The notes below the pieces were generated by a model. That model saw nothing but the letters and a program-made list of their open reading frames with translations. It ran no database searches and was not told where the DNA came from. Below are positions 8,682 through 18,050 of a stretch of DNA of 50,002 nt, piece after piece (the first letter of the stretch is position 1; each line of letters starts with the position of its first letter). The DNA is taken from NCBI RefSeq assembly GCF_009765865.1, contig NZ_LMUQ01000009.1, positions 1 through 50,002 of the forward strand, written 5' to 3'. This DNA is from Acidisoma sp. L85. GTDB taxonomy: Bacteria; Pseudomonadota; Alphaproteobacteria; Acetobacterales; Acetobacteraceae. Both the position numbers and the translations under genes were made by a program.

Positions 8682-9018
8682 TTACGCGCGATTGAGCGCG
8701 AGCACGTAATCCTCCTGGCTCTTTATCAACGCCACGCTCGCATCAATGAGGCGTCTCGCAACTTCTATCCGTTCAACCGCCATTTTGTAACTCGACGCCG
8801 AGAGCCACACGCATCGCCGTCCACGCAAAGACCTTCGCCAGACCGATGGACGACGCAGTTCCACCGGTAATGAGGGCTAAGCGATCGCCGTCCGCCACGT
8901 TTAGACGCCAGTAGCAGACGCCAAAGTCGTCACGCTCGACCTTGGCCACCGCGGTCGCGCCGTTGCGCATAGGCATCTCGCAAAGTTCCACCGTCCGCCA
9001 GGGAGGCCCCACCGCCAT
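8682..9018 (-). pseudogene. Small conserved-looking hypothetical protein, frameshifted
   Basis: From ATG 9018 the frame reads MAVGPPWRTVELCEMPMRNG, then AKVERDDFGVCYWRLNVADG and LALITGGTASSIGLAKVFAW before ending prematurely at 8773-8775. A one-base shift near 8800 continues with SSYKMAVERIEVARRLIDAS to TAG at 8682. The restored protein is about 112 residues with a beta-rich front and a helical tail. I do not recognise a named family. Codon use and the smooth join argue that it was a real gene. Confidence 0.4.
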
Positions 9019-9722
9019 TATCTCTTTCCCAAACAGCTGCCGTTGTGCACTGCAGCATAATGGGGGCGCTTTAAGCAATAAACACTTTTGAGATCATGCA
9101 AAGCGAGCAGTCGGAGCGCTGGGCACCGCTTCGCGGCGCCAGGAGGCACGCCAGCGGCAAAAGACTAGGTATTCTCATTGTAGACACGCATCGTTTCGTC
9201 AAACGTCCTCCTTAGCCGCATTTTCGACGGTGGCCACCAGGCAGGCTATTAGGTCCGCGCGCACCCTTCGGCGGCGAAAGCCGACAGCCAACCATCTCTC
9301 TCGCCGCTTGCAATACTGATCACTGTAAGGAGGGTAGGGGTATCCTGGATATCACGACCGTCTGCACAAGCCGCCTGCCCCTCCAAAAAGAAGAAGTCCC
9401 CAGGAAGCATATGGATAGTTGCGGACATCTGCTTTTTAAGCGTCATCATGTACCCCGCAGCCCCGGCCTTGTGCGCCGTCACTTAGCCTCTGGTAACATT
9501 CGACTGAGCAGCGTTCGGGCTATCTTTTTAGCTCCTGCGCCCGATCCAAGCCGACGCTGCGATGCAATCTTGTCCCTGCTCGGACATCGGCGGGGCGAAT
9601 CTATGGCGGTTTCCTCATGACCCGCCCGCCTGACGGTGGCCCGGACAGTGATTGCAGTCTTGCCATTCAGCTGCAACATTCAGCCTCGGTGTTATCGCTC
9701 AATTAAAGGCTGAGGTATCTAT
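9019..9722. other. 704-base stretch without a supported gene
   Basis: Two minus-strand frames (9249-9482, 77 codons; 9479-9679, 66 codons) overlap by 4 bases but show no recognisable motif and no ribosome site. The right-hand end contains the ribosome site of the molybdoenzyme gene. I see no terminator or repeat. Confidence 0.4.
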
Positions 9723-12020
9723 TTGGACGACGGATTCAAGCCTCATAGCTCACACTGGGGTGTCTTCTCCGCTCGCTGGCAGAATAACGCGCTCGAGGTT
9801 CGTAGTGATGCGAATGATCCAGACCCTAATCTGATCGTCAATAATTTCCCGGGGGCGCTTCGCCACCAGGCCCGCATCGCCAAGCCTATGATCCGTCGAG
9901 GCTGGCTCGAACGCGGCGCCGGCGCCAGCTCTCGTCGCGGGCGGGACGGTTTTGTAGCGGTCGAGTGGGGCGAGGCCCTCGATCGCCTAGCCGCTGAATT
10001 GCTGCGAGTAAAGGACAGCCATGGACCCGGAGCAGTTTTCGGTGGATCCTATGGTTGGGCCAGTGCAGGGCGTTTTCACCACGCGCAGAGCCAGATACAT
10101 CGCTTCCTTAATCTTTCGATGGGCGGCTTCGTCCGCTCGGTCAATAGCTACAGCGCCGGCGCTTCCTCCGTCATTGTTCCGCATGTGCTGGGGAATTATC
10201 ACGGCCTGACGATGAACAATGTCACCTGGGAGCAATTGGCCGCGCATAGCGAGATCGTGCTTGCCTTCGGCGGCATGGCCCTGAAGAATTCGATGATTGC
10301 AGGCGGCGGCATCAGCCAGCATGTCGAGCGCGGCGCAATGCAGCGCGCGGCAGAACGCGGCTGTAAGTTCCTGCTCGTCGGACCTTTACGACAGGACCTA
10401 CCCGACGAAGCGGCTGCCGAGTGGATCAGCGCGATTCCTGGCACTGATACAGCGCTCATGCTGGCGCTCGTCCACACGCTAGTGACGGAAGGGCTTCACG
10501 ATCAAGCCTTCATTGAGCGCTATTGTGAGGGTTGGCCGGTCTTTCAGTCTTATCTTCTGGGTAAGGCTGATGGGCAGCCGAAAGACGCGGCTTGGGCGGC
10601 CCCGATCACCGGCTTGGCCGCCGAAGAGATCGCTGCGCTGGCCCGCCGCCTTCATGGCAAGCGCGTCTTGGTCACGGTCGCCCATTCACTCCAGCGTGCC
10701 GAGCATGGTGAGCAGCCGGTTTGGATGGGCGCTTTGCTCGCATCCGTTCTGGGGCAGATCGGCCTGCCGGGCGGCGGCTACGGCTATGCCTTGGGTGCGA
10801 TCGGCTATTACGGCAGGCGCAACAATGCAGTGCCTAGTCCGACCCTTTCCCAGGGGCACAACGGTGTCGCCGAATTCATCCCGGTCGCCCGCATCGCCGA
10901 TATGCTGCTCAATCCGCGGGGCCACTATCGCTATGACGGCGAGACACGTTCCTATCCCGATATCCGGTTGATCTACTGGGCTGGCGGCAACCCCTTCCAT
11001 CACCACCAAGATATCAACCGCCTGCGGCGGGCCTTTGCGCAGGTGGATACCGTCGTGGTCCATGAAATCGCCTGGACGGCTACGGCGCGCCATGCCGATT
11101 TCGTGCTGCCAGTGACGATGACGCTGGAACGGGAGGATATCGGATATAGTGCGAGCGACCCGCTGATGGTCGCTATGCACAGGATTGCCGAGCCGTTCGG
11201 AGAAGCGAAAGACGACTACGATGTCTTCTCCGGCCTCGCTCAGCGGCTCGGCAGCGGCGACCGCTTCACCGAAGGCCGCGACGCGCGCGAGTGGCTGGAA
11301 CATCTCTATGATCGCACGAGCAAGTCACTCGAACTTCAGGGCATACCCGCTCCGAGCTTTGAGGAATTCTGGGAGGCAGGGCGATTGACCCTGCCGCAGA
11401 AGCCCGACGACGGCGGCTTCCTACGTGCGTTTCGAGATGATCCGGTCGCTCATGGGCTCAAAACGCCAAGTGGCAAGATCGAAATCTTCTCTTCCACCAT
11501 CGCGAGTTTTGAGGATCCAGATTGCCCGGGCCATCCGACTTGGCTGGTGCCCACCGATGGGACGCGGCCTGGCGCGCCGTTGTTTCTTGTTGCCAATCAG
11601 CCGGCGACGCGGCTGCACAGCCAACTCGATTTCGGTAGCCATAGCGCGGACGCGAAGTGGCGGGGACGGGAGGTCGCCAGCATGCATCCCCACGATGCGG
11701 CGGCCCGGGGGCTAACGGATGGCGACATCATCCGCCTATTCAACGAGCGCGGCGCCTGTCTCGCAGCACTCCGTTTAACGACGGATATCCGGCTTGGCGT
11801 TGTTCAACTGCCGACAGGAGCCTGGTACGACCCAGTTGATCCCGAGGAAGAGAATCCACTTTGTGTCCACGGCAATCCGAATGTGCTGACCCGAGACGTG
11901 GGAACATCTGCACTTGCCCAAGGATGCACGGGCCAATTGACAGCTGTCGAAGTCGAAAAATTCGAGGGCAACCTTCCGCCAATCCGCGCCTTTATTCCAC
12001 CGTCCTCGGGACCCCCGTAA
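9723..12020 (+). CDS. bisC: Molybdopterin oxidoreductase of the BisC/TorA/DMSO-reductase family
   Basis: The 765-residue protein is a bis-MGD molybdoenzyme reducing S- or N-oxides. Visible landmarks: HWGVF at the N-terminus, YGWASAGRFHHAQSQIHRFL (110-129), NSYSAGA (141-147) in which Ser144 aligns with the molybdenum-ligand serine of TorA/DorA, NPFHHHQDINRL for cofactor binding, HADFVLPVTMTLEREDI, and a C-terminal dinucleotide-binding domain (FLVANQPATRLHSQLDFG to GCTGQL). There is no twin-arginine signal peptide and no N-terminal Fe-S cysteine motif, so a cytoplasmic BisC-like biotin- or methionine-sulfoxide reductase is most likely. The start is TTG, supported by GAGG about 7 bases upstream. 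No chaperone or partner subunit gene is adjacent. Confidence 0.88.
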   Translation: MDDGFKPHSSHWGVFSARWQNNALEVRSDANDPDPNLIVNNFPGALRHQARIAKPMIRRGWLERGAGASSRRGRDGFVAVEWGEALDRLAAELLRVKDSHGPGAVFGGSYGWASAGRFHHAQSQIHRFLNLSMGGFVRSVNSYSAGASSVIVPHVLGNYHGLTMNNVTWEQLAAHSEIVLAFGGMALKNSMIAGGGISQHVERGAMQRAAERGCKFLLVGPLRQDLPDEAAAEWISAIPGTDTALMLALVHTLVTEGLHDQAFIERYCEGWPVFQSYLLGKADGQPKDAAWAAPITGLAAEEIAALARRLHGKRVLVTVAHSLQRAEHGEQPVWMGALLASVLGQIGLPGGGYGYALGAIGYYGRRNNAVPSPTLSQGHNGVAEFIPVARIADMLLNPRGHYRYDGETRSYPDIRLIYWAGGNPFHHHQDINRLRRAFAQVDTVVVHEIAWTATARHADFVLPVTMTLEREDIGYSASDPLMVAMHRIAEPFGEAKDDYDVFSGLAQRLGSGDRFTEGRDAREWLEHLYDRTSKSLELQGIPAPSFEEFWEAGRLTLPQKPDDGGFLRAFRDDPVAHGLKTPSGKIEIFSSTIASFEDPDCPGHPTWLVPTDGTRPGAPLFLVANQPATRLHSQLDFGSHSADAKWRGREVASMHPHDAAARGLTDGDIIRLFNERGACLAALRLTTDIRLGVVQLPTGAWYDPVDPEEENPLCVHGNPNVLTRDVGTSALAQGCTGQLTAVEVEKFEGNLPPIRAFIPPSSGPP

Positions 12021-12099
12021 TCGAAACCTTCATCTTACCGGAGGTGGTTGCCTGTTCGGCGCTCAAGAAGGCAATTAAATGGATGTGCGGTAGGCTGCT

Positions 12100-12219
12100 C
12101 TATCGCAAATGCTCCACTATCACGCGGGTCGTCGCACCCGGCGTTAAGCTCTCTTGCTGGCAAGCGAAGGCGGGGTGCTCACCCGGCTTCCAGGCGATGA
12201 CGCGGCCGATCTCGAGTAG
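12100..12219 (-). pseudogene. SRPBCC/AHSA1-type domain, small remnant
   Basis: The minus strand encodes LLEIGRVIAWKPGEHPAFAC followed by QQESLTPGATTRVIVEH and a stop at 12100-12102. G-R-V-x-x-W-x-P-G followed by a strand and a V-x-V-E-H strand is the pattern of AHSA1/SRPBCC ligand-binding domains. Both ends are missing. It lies between the convergent molybdoenzyme and ThuA-like genes. Confidence 0.35.
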
Positions 12220-12224
12220 ACTAC

Positions 12225-12872
12225 TTAACCCGCTGCCCAGAGAAGGCCTCGGCGAAAGATCTCCCGCATCTCCGGGACTTTAAATTCGTCCGCTACGTGT
12301 CCTAGAGACGAATAGAATACGCGGCCCTGTCCATGCTTTCTCTTCCACACGACTGGCATGACGACACCTGCAATCCAGGCTGCATGATGGCCCGTGAAGG
12401 AGGTTGTGGCTAAGACCTCGTTGGAAGGATCAACATGCATGTAATACTGCTCAGACCGATATGAGAACCGCTCGGGGATCCCTGACATGATTGGGTCATC
12501 CGGCCGTGTGACATCAACGTCGTAGTCGATGATGTCTCCAGGATGAGCTACCCATTGGCCGCCGACGATGAACTGATATTCCGTGGATTCTCGGAACGCA
12601 TCTGCCATCCCACCGTGATAGCCTGCTAGTCCCACGCCACCCTCGACTGCCCGCGATAAGGCTTCTGCCTCATCCTTCTTGATTTGAGACATCGTATAGA
12701 TCGGCACGATTAAGGCTAAATCTGGAAGCGCGGAATCCTTGAAGGTGGCTGTCGAAGTTTCAACCCGAACGCGGAAACCTGCCTCTTCGAGCATGGTGGT
12801 GACTACCTTGGCGCCCTGCTCGGGCTCATGCCCTTCCCACCCACCCCAGACGATCAATGCGTCGCGCGACAT
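12225..12872 (-). CDS. ThuA-like domain protein (trehalose/sugar utilisation)
   Basis: This 215-residue protein starts MSRDALIVWGGWEGHEPEQG and shows the ThuA fold landmarks: W-G-G-x-x-x-H near the N-terminus, LIVPIYTM, GVGLAGYHGGMADAF, GGQWVAHPGD, H-x-x-x-D-E region RSEQYYMHVD, and a C-terminal KRKHGQGRVFYSSLGH. ThuA-like proteins have a class I glutamine-amidotransferase-like fold and in Sinorhizobium belong to the thu trehalose uptake and oxidation operon. An excellent GGAGG ribosome site precedes ATG 12872, so the much longer open frame (to 13172) is not used. The tail of an ABC sugar permease ends 17 bases upstream, suggesting the remains of a transport operon. Confidence 0.85.
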   Translation of the reverse strand: MSRDALIVWGGWEGHEPEQGAKVVTTMLEEAGFRVRVETSTATFKDSALPDLALIVPIYTMSQIKKDEAEALSRAVEGGVGLAGYHGGMADAFRESTEYQFIVGGQWVAHPGDIIDYDVDVTRPDDPIMSGIPERFSYRSEQYYMHVDPSNEVLATTSFTGHHAAWIAGVVMPVVWKRKHGQGRVFYSSLGHVADEFKVPEMREIFRRGLLWAAG

Positions 12873-12889
12873 GATACCTCCATATCTGG

Positions 12890-13032
12890 CTAACCTTTGA
12901 CTGAACCCATGGAAAAACCTGCCTGAAGCTGCCGCCTGAAAACCATATACAGGATCAAAATTGGCAGTGTCGCAATGGCAACGGCGGCAAATAGCAAGAG
13001 GGGCGTTGAGTTGACGAGCACGAAGGGCGCTT
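12890..13032 (-). pseudogene. ABC sugar permease (MalG/ThuG type), C-terminal remnant
   Basis: The minus strand encodes PFVLVNSTPLLFAAVAIATL, PILILYMVFRRQLQAGFSMG and SVKG, then TAG at 12890-12892. This is the characteristic end of MalG-type inner-membrane permeases: a last membrane helix, F-x-R-Q-x-x-x-G, then G-A/S-V-K-G. Only about 45 residues remain. The break coincides with the 5' end of the oppositely oriented MFS gene (ATG 13047). In the thu operon the permease ThuG lies shortly upstream of ThuA, so this is probably the same arrangement. Confidence 0.65.
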
Positions 13033-13046
13033 TGAGCCTGTCTTCG

Positions 13047-14209
13047 ATGGACGACGCGGTTCAGGCTCGAAACGGGCGCGCACTTTACTCGCTCATGCTG
13101 GCGAGCTTTGGCATCGGGACCGGCGAGTTCGTTATCGTCGGCCTTGTCCCGGGGCTCGCTGTCGATCTCCATGTATCAGTGCCTGCGGCCGGCCTGCTCA
13201 TTTCGGTCTACGCGCTCAGCGTCGCCTTTGGATCACCGTTCGTCGCTGCGCTGCTGTCGTCTGTGTCGCGGCGACGTGCCCTCGTGACTCTGATGGTCAT
13301 GTTCCTCGTGGGTGACGTGGCCTGCACGGTCGCACCCAACTTCCGCGTCCTGATGATCGCGCGGATCGTGACTGCGCTGGCGCACGGTGCCTTCTTCGGC
13401 ATCGCGTCCATCGTCGCGTCCGAGCTTGCGCCTCCGGGCAAGGCGGTGCGGGCGGTCGCTTTGCTCTTCACAGGCATGACGGTCGCTAATGTTGTGGGGG
13501 TCCTGCTCGGCACCTGGATCGGGCAGGCGGCCGGCTGGCGGACAACATTCGCACTCGTCGCGACCCTCGCGGCGGCTGCCCTGGCGGCCATGATCACCTG
13601 GGTGCCGCGTCGGCTCGGGGGCGGAGCTTACGGGATTCGGCGTGAACTCGCTTCTTTACGGGAGCCTCAGATCTGGCTCGCCATGCTCATCAGCACGCTC
13701 TCATCGGCGGCGCTATTCAGCGTCCTGACCTTTCTGACACCCTTGCTGGAACACGAGGCCGGGTTGACGCCGCACGAGGCCGCCTTAGCACTCTTCTTGT
13801 TCGGGGCCGGCCTCTCGGTGGGCGGCCTGGCTGGCGGTCGCCTAGCGGATCGCAACGCCTTGCTCGCGATCCGCGCGCTTCTGGTGGCCGACGTGATCGC
13901 GTTAGTCAGTTTTGGTCTCCGGTCCGCACCGGTCCGCTCGCCCTCGTCGCCGTTTTCGTCTGGGGTATTGCTGCATTCGCCCTCGTGCCGCCGTTGCAGC
14001 ACCGGGTCGTTCAGCAAGCGAAGGAGGCGCCTAATCTTGCATCAACGTTGAATCAGTCTGCGTTCAATCTTGGTGATGCACTCGGGGCCGCTCTGGGCGC
14101 GGCGGTGCTCGCGAATTTCTCGGGTTACATGTCGCTGCCACGGATCGCTGCGCTCGTTGTTTGCGTGGCCCTGTTGCCCGCGTTCCTGATCAGGAGCGCC
14201 TCGCGGTAG
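13047..14209 (+). pseudogene. MFS drug-efflux transporter (DHA1/AraJ-like), frameshifted
   Basis: From ATG 13047 the protein reads MDDAVQARNGRALYSLMLAS then FGIGTGEFVIVGLVPGLAVD, with the TGEF motif typical of AraJ/YdhP-type DHA1 transporters, and about twelve membrane helices. Near 13918 one base is missing. The original frame degenerates into serine/arginine-rich sequence, while the next frame continues with ALVAVFVWGIAAFALVPPLQ and STLNQSAFNLGDALGAALGA to TAG at 14209. Restored length is about 387 residues, normal for the family. As written the protein lacks its last three or four helices. Confidence 0.75.
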
Positions 14210-14637
14210 GATCTCGCACCTACATCCCCTAACGCATTGTACGCCAGAAAGGTTATAGGTACAAGTGCCGCCGGCGGGCCCCGACCTGGCGCCCTCCGTT
14301 TCTGCTCCCCCTCTACCTTCTGCTGAGTGCGTTCGGTGCCCGCGTTGTTCGTGGCGGTTTGCGCTCAGGTGAGCGTGGACATCCGGGGGGCGAGGTGAAC
14401 CTGTAACGGACTGCCAGGCTCAGGGTTATCGTCGTGCCAGCAATGGCGTGTAGGTGCCCAGGCATAATCGGTCGCCCCGCCCAGGTGAAACGGAATTCGT
14501 GGCTGGCAACTCGTCAGCTGCGGGACCAGTGAGAATACCCAATCCGAATCGGGGCCGTTGCAGAATTGCCGTGCGGTGCGCCAACAGCCGCGTGGGCATC
14601 GCCGCGGATCGGTGCCTCACGACCTCGGAAAGCCTCT
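14210..14637. other. Intergenic stretch without recognisable gene
   Basis: Both strands carry 71-codon open frames around 14426-14669 that mirror each other, as expected of GC-rich non-coding DNA. Neither has a ribosome site or motif. No terminator is evident between the MFS and SMR genes. Confidence 0.4.
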
Positions 14638-14982
14638 TCATTGCTCAATGGACTTTGAGAAGACGTTGACCACGATCACGCCCGCCAGGATGAGACCAAG
14701 GCCGATTAGAGCCGCAGCGTCAAGGCGTTGCTTGTAAAAGATCAGGCCGACAAACGAGATCAGCACGATGCCAAGTCCACTCCAGATCGCATAAGCGATG
14801 CCGATAGGCATCGTCTTGATCGGGATCGTTAGAAAATAGCAGGCCGCAAGATAGCTGATTGCCGTCAAAAACGTCGGCAATACCTTCGTGAACTGCTGCG
14901 TCTGTTTTAAAAACGAAGTTCCTAAGACCTCGAAAATAATTGCGACAGCCAGCGCGCCGTAGATTAGGAGATTACGGTTCAT
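14638..14982 (-). CDS. Small multidrug resistance (SMR/EmrE-like) transporter
   Basis: This 114-residue protein has four hydrophobic helices. Helix 1 contains the invariant glutamate in AVAIIFEVLGTSFLKQTQQF, the proton/substrate site of EmrE-like antiporters. IGIAYAIWSGLGIV in helix 3 is the family signature (A-Y-A-I/V-W-x-G-x-G). The size is standard for the family. Such proteins work as antiparallel dimers exporting quaternary cations or guanidinium-type compounds in exchange for protons. ATG 14982 is chosen; a TTG one codon upstream is also possible. Confidence 0.9.
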   Translation of the reverse strand: MNRNLLIYGALAVAIIFEVLGTSFLKQTQQFTKVLPTFLTAISYLAACYFLTIPIKTMPIGIAYAIWSGLGIVLISFVGLIFYKQRLDAAALIGLGLILAGVIVVNVFSKSIEQ

Positions 14983-15002
14983 CAAGCCATTCTGGGGGAC
15001 AA

Positions 15003-15317
15003 ATGGACGCCTTCATAGGCCCTCTTCCGGGAATGGAGACGTAGCGGATAGCCAACGAACTCCTCGCGGACGAGTCGCATGCGGCGGCGGAGGCTTGCGC
15101 TAGACGTGCGCTTCGCGAAGTTGACGCGGAGAACGGTAAGGTCACATCGGTCATTCCGAGCAAGCAGGATGGTAAGAGCATCATGGACGACCTCCGCCAC
15201 AAGTTCCGCGAATTGGACCACATCTGCGTTCCCCGCGACTTTTCAATCGTGCCTGGGCGTCGCGACCAAAAGAGGATGTTCAGCGCGCAGGGGGAACAAA
15301 CGGAGAGCAGAGCCTGA
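15003..15317 (+). pseudogene. Unrecognised ORF interrupted by an in-frame TAG
   Basis: An ATG at 15003 reads MDAFIGPLPGMET then TAG, and the same frame continues for 91 codons, including NELLADESHAAAEACARRAL, ENGKVTSVIPSKQDGKSIMD and DLRHKFRELDHICVPRDF, to TGA at 15315. The charge pattern and amphipathic helices look protein-like, more so than the arginine/serine-rich overlapping frame that extends into the channel gene. I do not recognise a family. It could be a decayed small gene or chance. Confidence 0.25.
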
Positions 15318-15372
15318 GCGGGAAGTCCTTTCGGCCTTGGAGTTCAGTCAAACTGCGTTAATCTGCTTGGTG

Positions 15373-16635
15373 ATGGGGGACTTCTCCCGGTTCGTTAGAG
15401 ACATTGAAGGAAGTGATCGGAGGGAAAAATTGAGTCAGCCATGGGCCGCCGCGATAGGGGCGTTCGCATTTGTGGCGATCGTTCTCGTTCTCCAGGACGC
15501 GTTCGAGGTGATGCTTCTGCCACGGCGCGTGCAGCGGCGGACGCGGTTCGCGGTGATCTATTTTCGCACCGTATGGCGGGCTTGCTCGAGTATCGCGACG
15601 GGGCTCGGACCTGGTCGCGGTCGGGAAGGCATGCTCAGCCATTTTGGGGCTCTGTCGATGCTTGGTCTCTTTGCATCCTGGGCCACTACTTTGATCGTGG
15701 GCTTTGGTGTGTTGGAATGGGCACAGGAGCCAGCCGCTAAGAACGGCGCCAGCTCCTCCCTATTCGATCAATTCTACATGAGTGGCGTGACCTTCTTTAC
15801 TTTGGGCTACGGCGACGTCGTACCGCATTCCGGCATTGCTCGGCTGACCGCTGTTATCGAAGCGGGCGTTGGGCTTGGCTTCATCGCGTTGGTCATTGGC
15901 TATTTGCCGCTCATCCACCAATTGTTTTCGGGAAGGGAAGTGCTGGTAATTCAGCTCGATAGCCGAGCAGGATCTCCGCCCACAGCTGCGGGATTGCTGT
16001 GCAAACACGCGACGGCTCTGAGGGAACTCGACGACTTCTTGCGGGCGTGGGAGCTGTGGGGAGCGCAGCTGCTGGAAGGTCATCTGTCTTATCCAATGCT
16101 GGCCTACTACCGCTCGCAGCATGAAAATCAGTCCTGGCTGGCCGCGCTGACGGCCGTCACAGATTGCTGCGCCCTCATCCTCGTAGGTGTAGGTGATGCA
16201 AAGCCCTTTCAGGCGCGCATGACTTTTGAAGTCATGCGGCAGGTCGCCGTCGAGATGGCACGGTCGTTCCGAATCGCGCCCTCTCGTTACGACGGCGACG
16301 ACAGGTTACCCCTCGAGGCATGCCTTCATCTGCAGGCTGTCCTGGCGAGGTCTGGACTTGATTGGCAGGTAGAAGGCGACGCTTTTCTCGCGCTGCGAGC
16401 ACTACGCGCGACCTACGAACCACTGCTGGACGGTCTCGCACAGTACCTGATGCTGCCACTCCCAGAGTGGCTCCCAAACGATGATGCGGCGGATCATTGG
16501 ACGCGCGGCCATCGAGGTTTGCTCGCTAAGCGGCTGATCGAGCAGTTGGCGAAGGCGCCTCAGGCGGGCGAAATAAGGGATGAAACTGGCCAGGTTAGTC
16601 CTTGGAGACGTTTGCGGACGTGGCTTCGCCAATGA
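15373..16635 (+). CDS. Two-helix potassium channel family protein with long C-terminal domain
   Basis: Starting from ATG 15373 the product is 420 residues. Helix 1 is at about 25-45 (AAAIGAFAFVAIVLVLQDAF), another at about 92-115, a pore helix and selectivity filter TLGYGDVVP at 143-151, and the inner helix GVGLGFIALVIGYLPLI at about 165-182. The filter is a T-x-G-Y-G-D variant of the K+ channel signature. The remaining 240 residues are soluble and helical, with no RCK/TrkA glycine motif that I can see. The annotated open frame extends upstream to 15079, but that part is low-complexity arginine/serine sequence. Function as a K+ channel is inferred; gating ligand unknown. Confidence 0.75.
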   Translation: MGDFSRFVRDIEGSDRREKLSQPWAAAIGAFAFVAIVLVLQDAFEVMLLPRRVQRRTRFAVIYFRTVWRACSSIATGLGPGRGREGMLSHFGALSMLGLFASWATTLIVGFGVLEWAQEPAAKNGASSSLFDQFYMSGVTFFTLGYGDVVPHSGIARLTAVIEAGVGLGFIALVIGYLPLIHQLFSGREVLVIQLDSRAGSPPTAAGLLCKHATALRELDDFLRAWELWGAQLLEGHLSYPMLAYYRSQHENQSWLAALTAVTDCCALILVGVGDAKPFQARMTFEVMRQVAVEMARSFRIAPSRYDGDDRLPLEACLHLQAVLARSGLDWQVEGDAFLALRALRATYEPLLDGLAQYLMLPLPEWLPNDDAADHWTRGHRGLLAKRLIEQLAKAPQAGEIRDETGQVSPWRRLRTWLRQ

Positions 16636-16998
16636 GGGAGGCCTCGATGATCCCCAGCCTTCCAACGAGGCATGACCAGATCGGCCTGATAAAAAAGGAC
16701 GGTACAGCCTGCCGGTGCTATGCGCGGTTTCCGAAGCGAGACGGTCTGCCTCGACGGCATCCGCCTGCACTGTGCGCCAATCGGCTGCGCCATCAATCTA
16801 ACTAACGCGCGCCGATCTCCTACTTTCGACGCAGCGGCCTCGTGGCGCTCAGAAGCGTACGCACCGACGATACCATGATGTCGGGCATCTCCGAATTGTC
16901 GAGCACCTCGAATCCGACCGCTTTTAGCGTCAGTGATCAAAGCAATGTTCCGATTCAGGCTTGAGCGCTTCCGTCACCAACCATGCATCTGCTTCATA
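16636..16998. other. Intergenic stretch without recognisable gene
   Basis: A 126-codon minus-strand frame (16560-16940) overlaps the channel gene's end and shows no motif or ribosome site. I treat it as chance. Confidence 0.4.
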
Positions 16999-18050
16999 CT
17001 ATAGAAGAGATAGGACAAGGTCGATTTGTGAAGCCGTATTGTAGAGGTGAAGTGCGACGCGGAGCGCCCATTACGGGTCGCGGCGACCACTCCTTTACGT
17101 CTCAGGCGGTCCTCTGAAGTCAAGTCGCTCGTAGCAATCGAGAAAATCGTTGAATCCCGCTCCGCACCGTGATCGAGAGCCTCTACACTAGCACTGCGCA
17201 GGCCGTTCCTCATCTGACGCGCCAACTCCAAATTGTTGGCGGCCACGCTTCTGAAGCCATCCCGCGGAGGGCGAGCAAGCCTTCGAGCGTCGCCGGCGCG
17301 ATCATCCATGCAAGCGACTGATCAAAGCGAGAGGCTGTTGCGGAAAGGTCCATGCTGGGGCCATAGAAGGCGTTCATCGGATCGGCAGCTGCCTTCCAAC
17401 CTGGTCCGACCGGAGTCATCACGTCGCGAAGATAAGGTGCAAAGTAGCCGAACCCCATTCCTCTGGCACCGAGTAGAAACTTATGCGCTGGTGCGGCTAG
17501 CGCGTCGATCTGCAACTCCTGGACGTCAAGAGCTAACGCGCCGCACAGCTGCGCACCGTCTGCGTAAAGCAAGGCGCCGGAAATGACTAGCGACTTCACG
17601 CAAAGCGGCTATGTCCACCCGATAGCCGGAGGCGGACTGAACCGCAGAGACCGCGATCCGGCGGGTGTGCTCATCCGCCGTTACCGCAAACTGATGGGCC
17701 TTGACGGCTCCATTTTGGAATGGAAGCAACCGGATCTCGAAGCCCTTTGACCTCAATTGCAGAAAAAAGAAAAGTGCAGACGTATATTCTTGAGCCCCTA
17801 TAACGATGTTGCCACGTCTAGGAACATCGCTCAGGTGAGCCGCTACCTGGCCCGCCACTGCGCTCGCGGAAGGGATGAGAGACACGCAATCGACCCGCGC
17901 ATTAATCAACTCGGCAAAAATGCAGCGAGCCTCTTCTCCGGCACGTTCGGCAGCAACAAAGTCGAAACGGCCTTCCGCCCAGGCTCCTGCCGCGTCGGCT
18001 AACGTTTTTCGCGAAGCTCGGCAAGCGACCCCAATTGATGCTGTATTCAT
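16999..18050 (-). pseudogene. Class V aminotransferase (cysteine desulfurase-like), multiple frameshifts
   Basis: The N-terminal piece (from ATG 18050) includes WAEGRFDFVAAERAGEEARC, LIPSASAVAGQVAAHLSDVP, GNIVIGAQEYTSALFFF and IAVSAVQSASGYRVDIAALR, the PLP-binding pattern of class V enzymes. The next frame holds LLYADGAQLCGALALDVQEL and APAHKFLLGARGMGFGY, where the lysine of H-K is the Schiff-base residue. Two further frame changes (near 17260 and 17060) are needed to reach DRLRRKGVVAATRNG, RVALHLYNTASQIDLV and the stop at 16999. At least three frameshifts make the gene inactive. Substrate cannot be assigned; isopenicillin-N-epimerase-like or cysteine-desulfurase-like are both possible. Confidence 0.7.

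Noticed and set aside
9249-9679. Two overlapping minus-strand ORFs (77 and 66 codons)
   Set aside because: The 4-base overlap looks operon-like, but there are no ribosome sites or family motifs, and amino-acid composition is not convincing.
12873-13172. 100-codon N-terminal extension of the ThuA-like ORF
   Set aside because: A strong GGAGG site precedes ATG 12872, and the extension overlaps a permease tail in a different frame on the same strand.
15079-15372. N-terminal extension of the channel ORF (98 codons)
   Set aside because: The stretch is arginine/serine-rich, lacks membrane or domain character, and overlaps a better-looking frame. The ATG at 15373 gives a normal channel N-terminus.
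16560-16940. 126-codon minus-strand ORF
   Set aside because: It overlaps the channel gene end, is arginine-rich, and has no ribosome site or motif.
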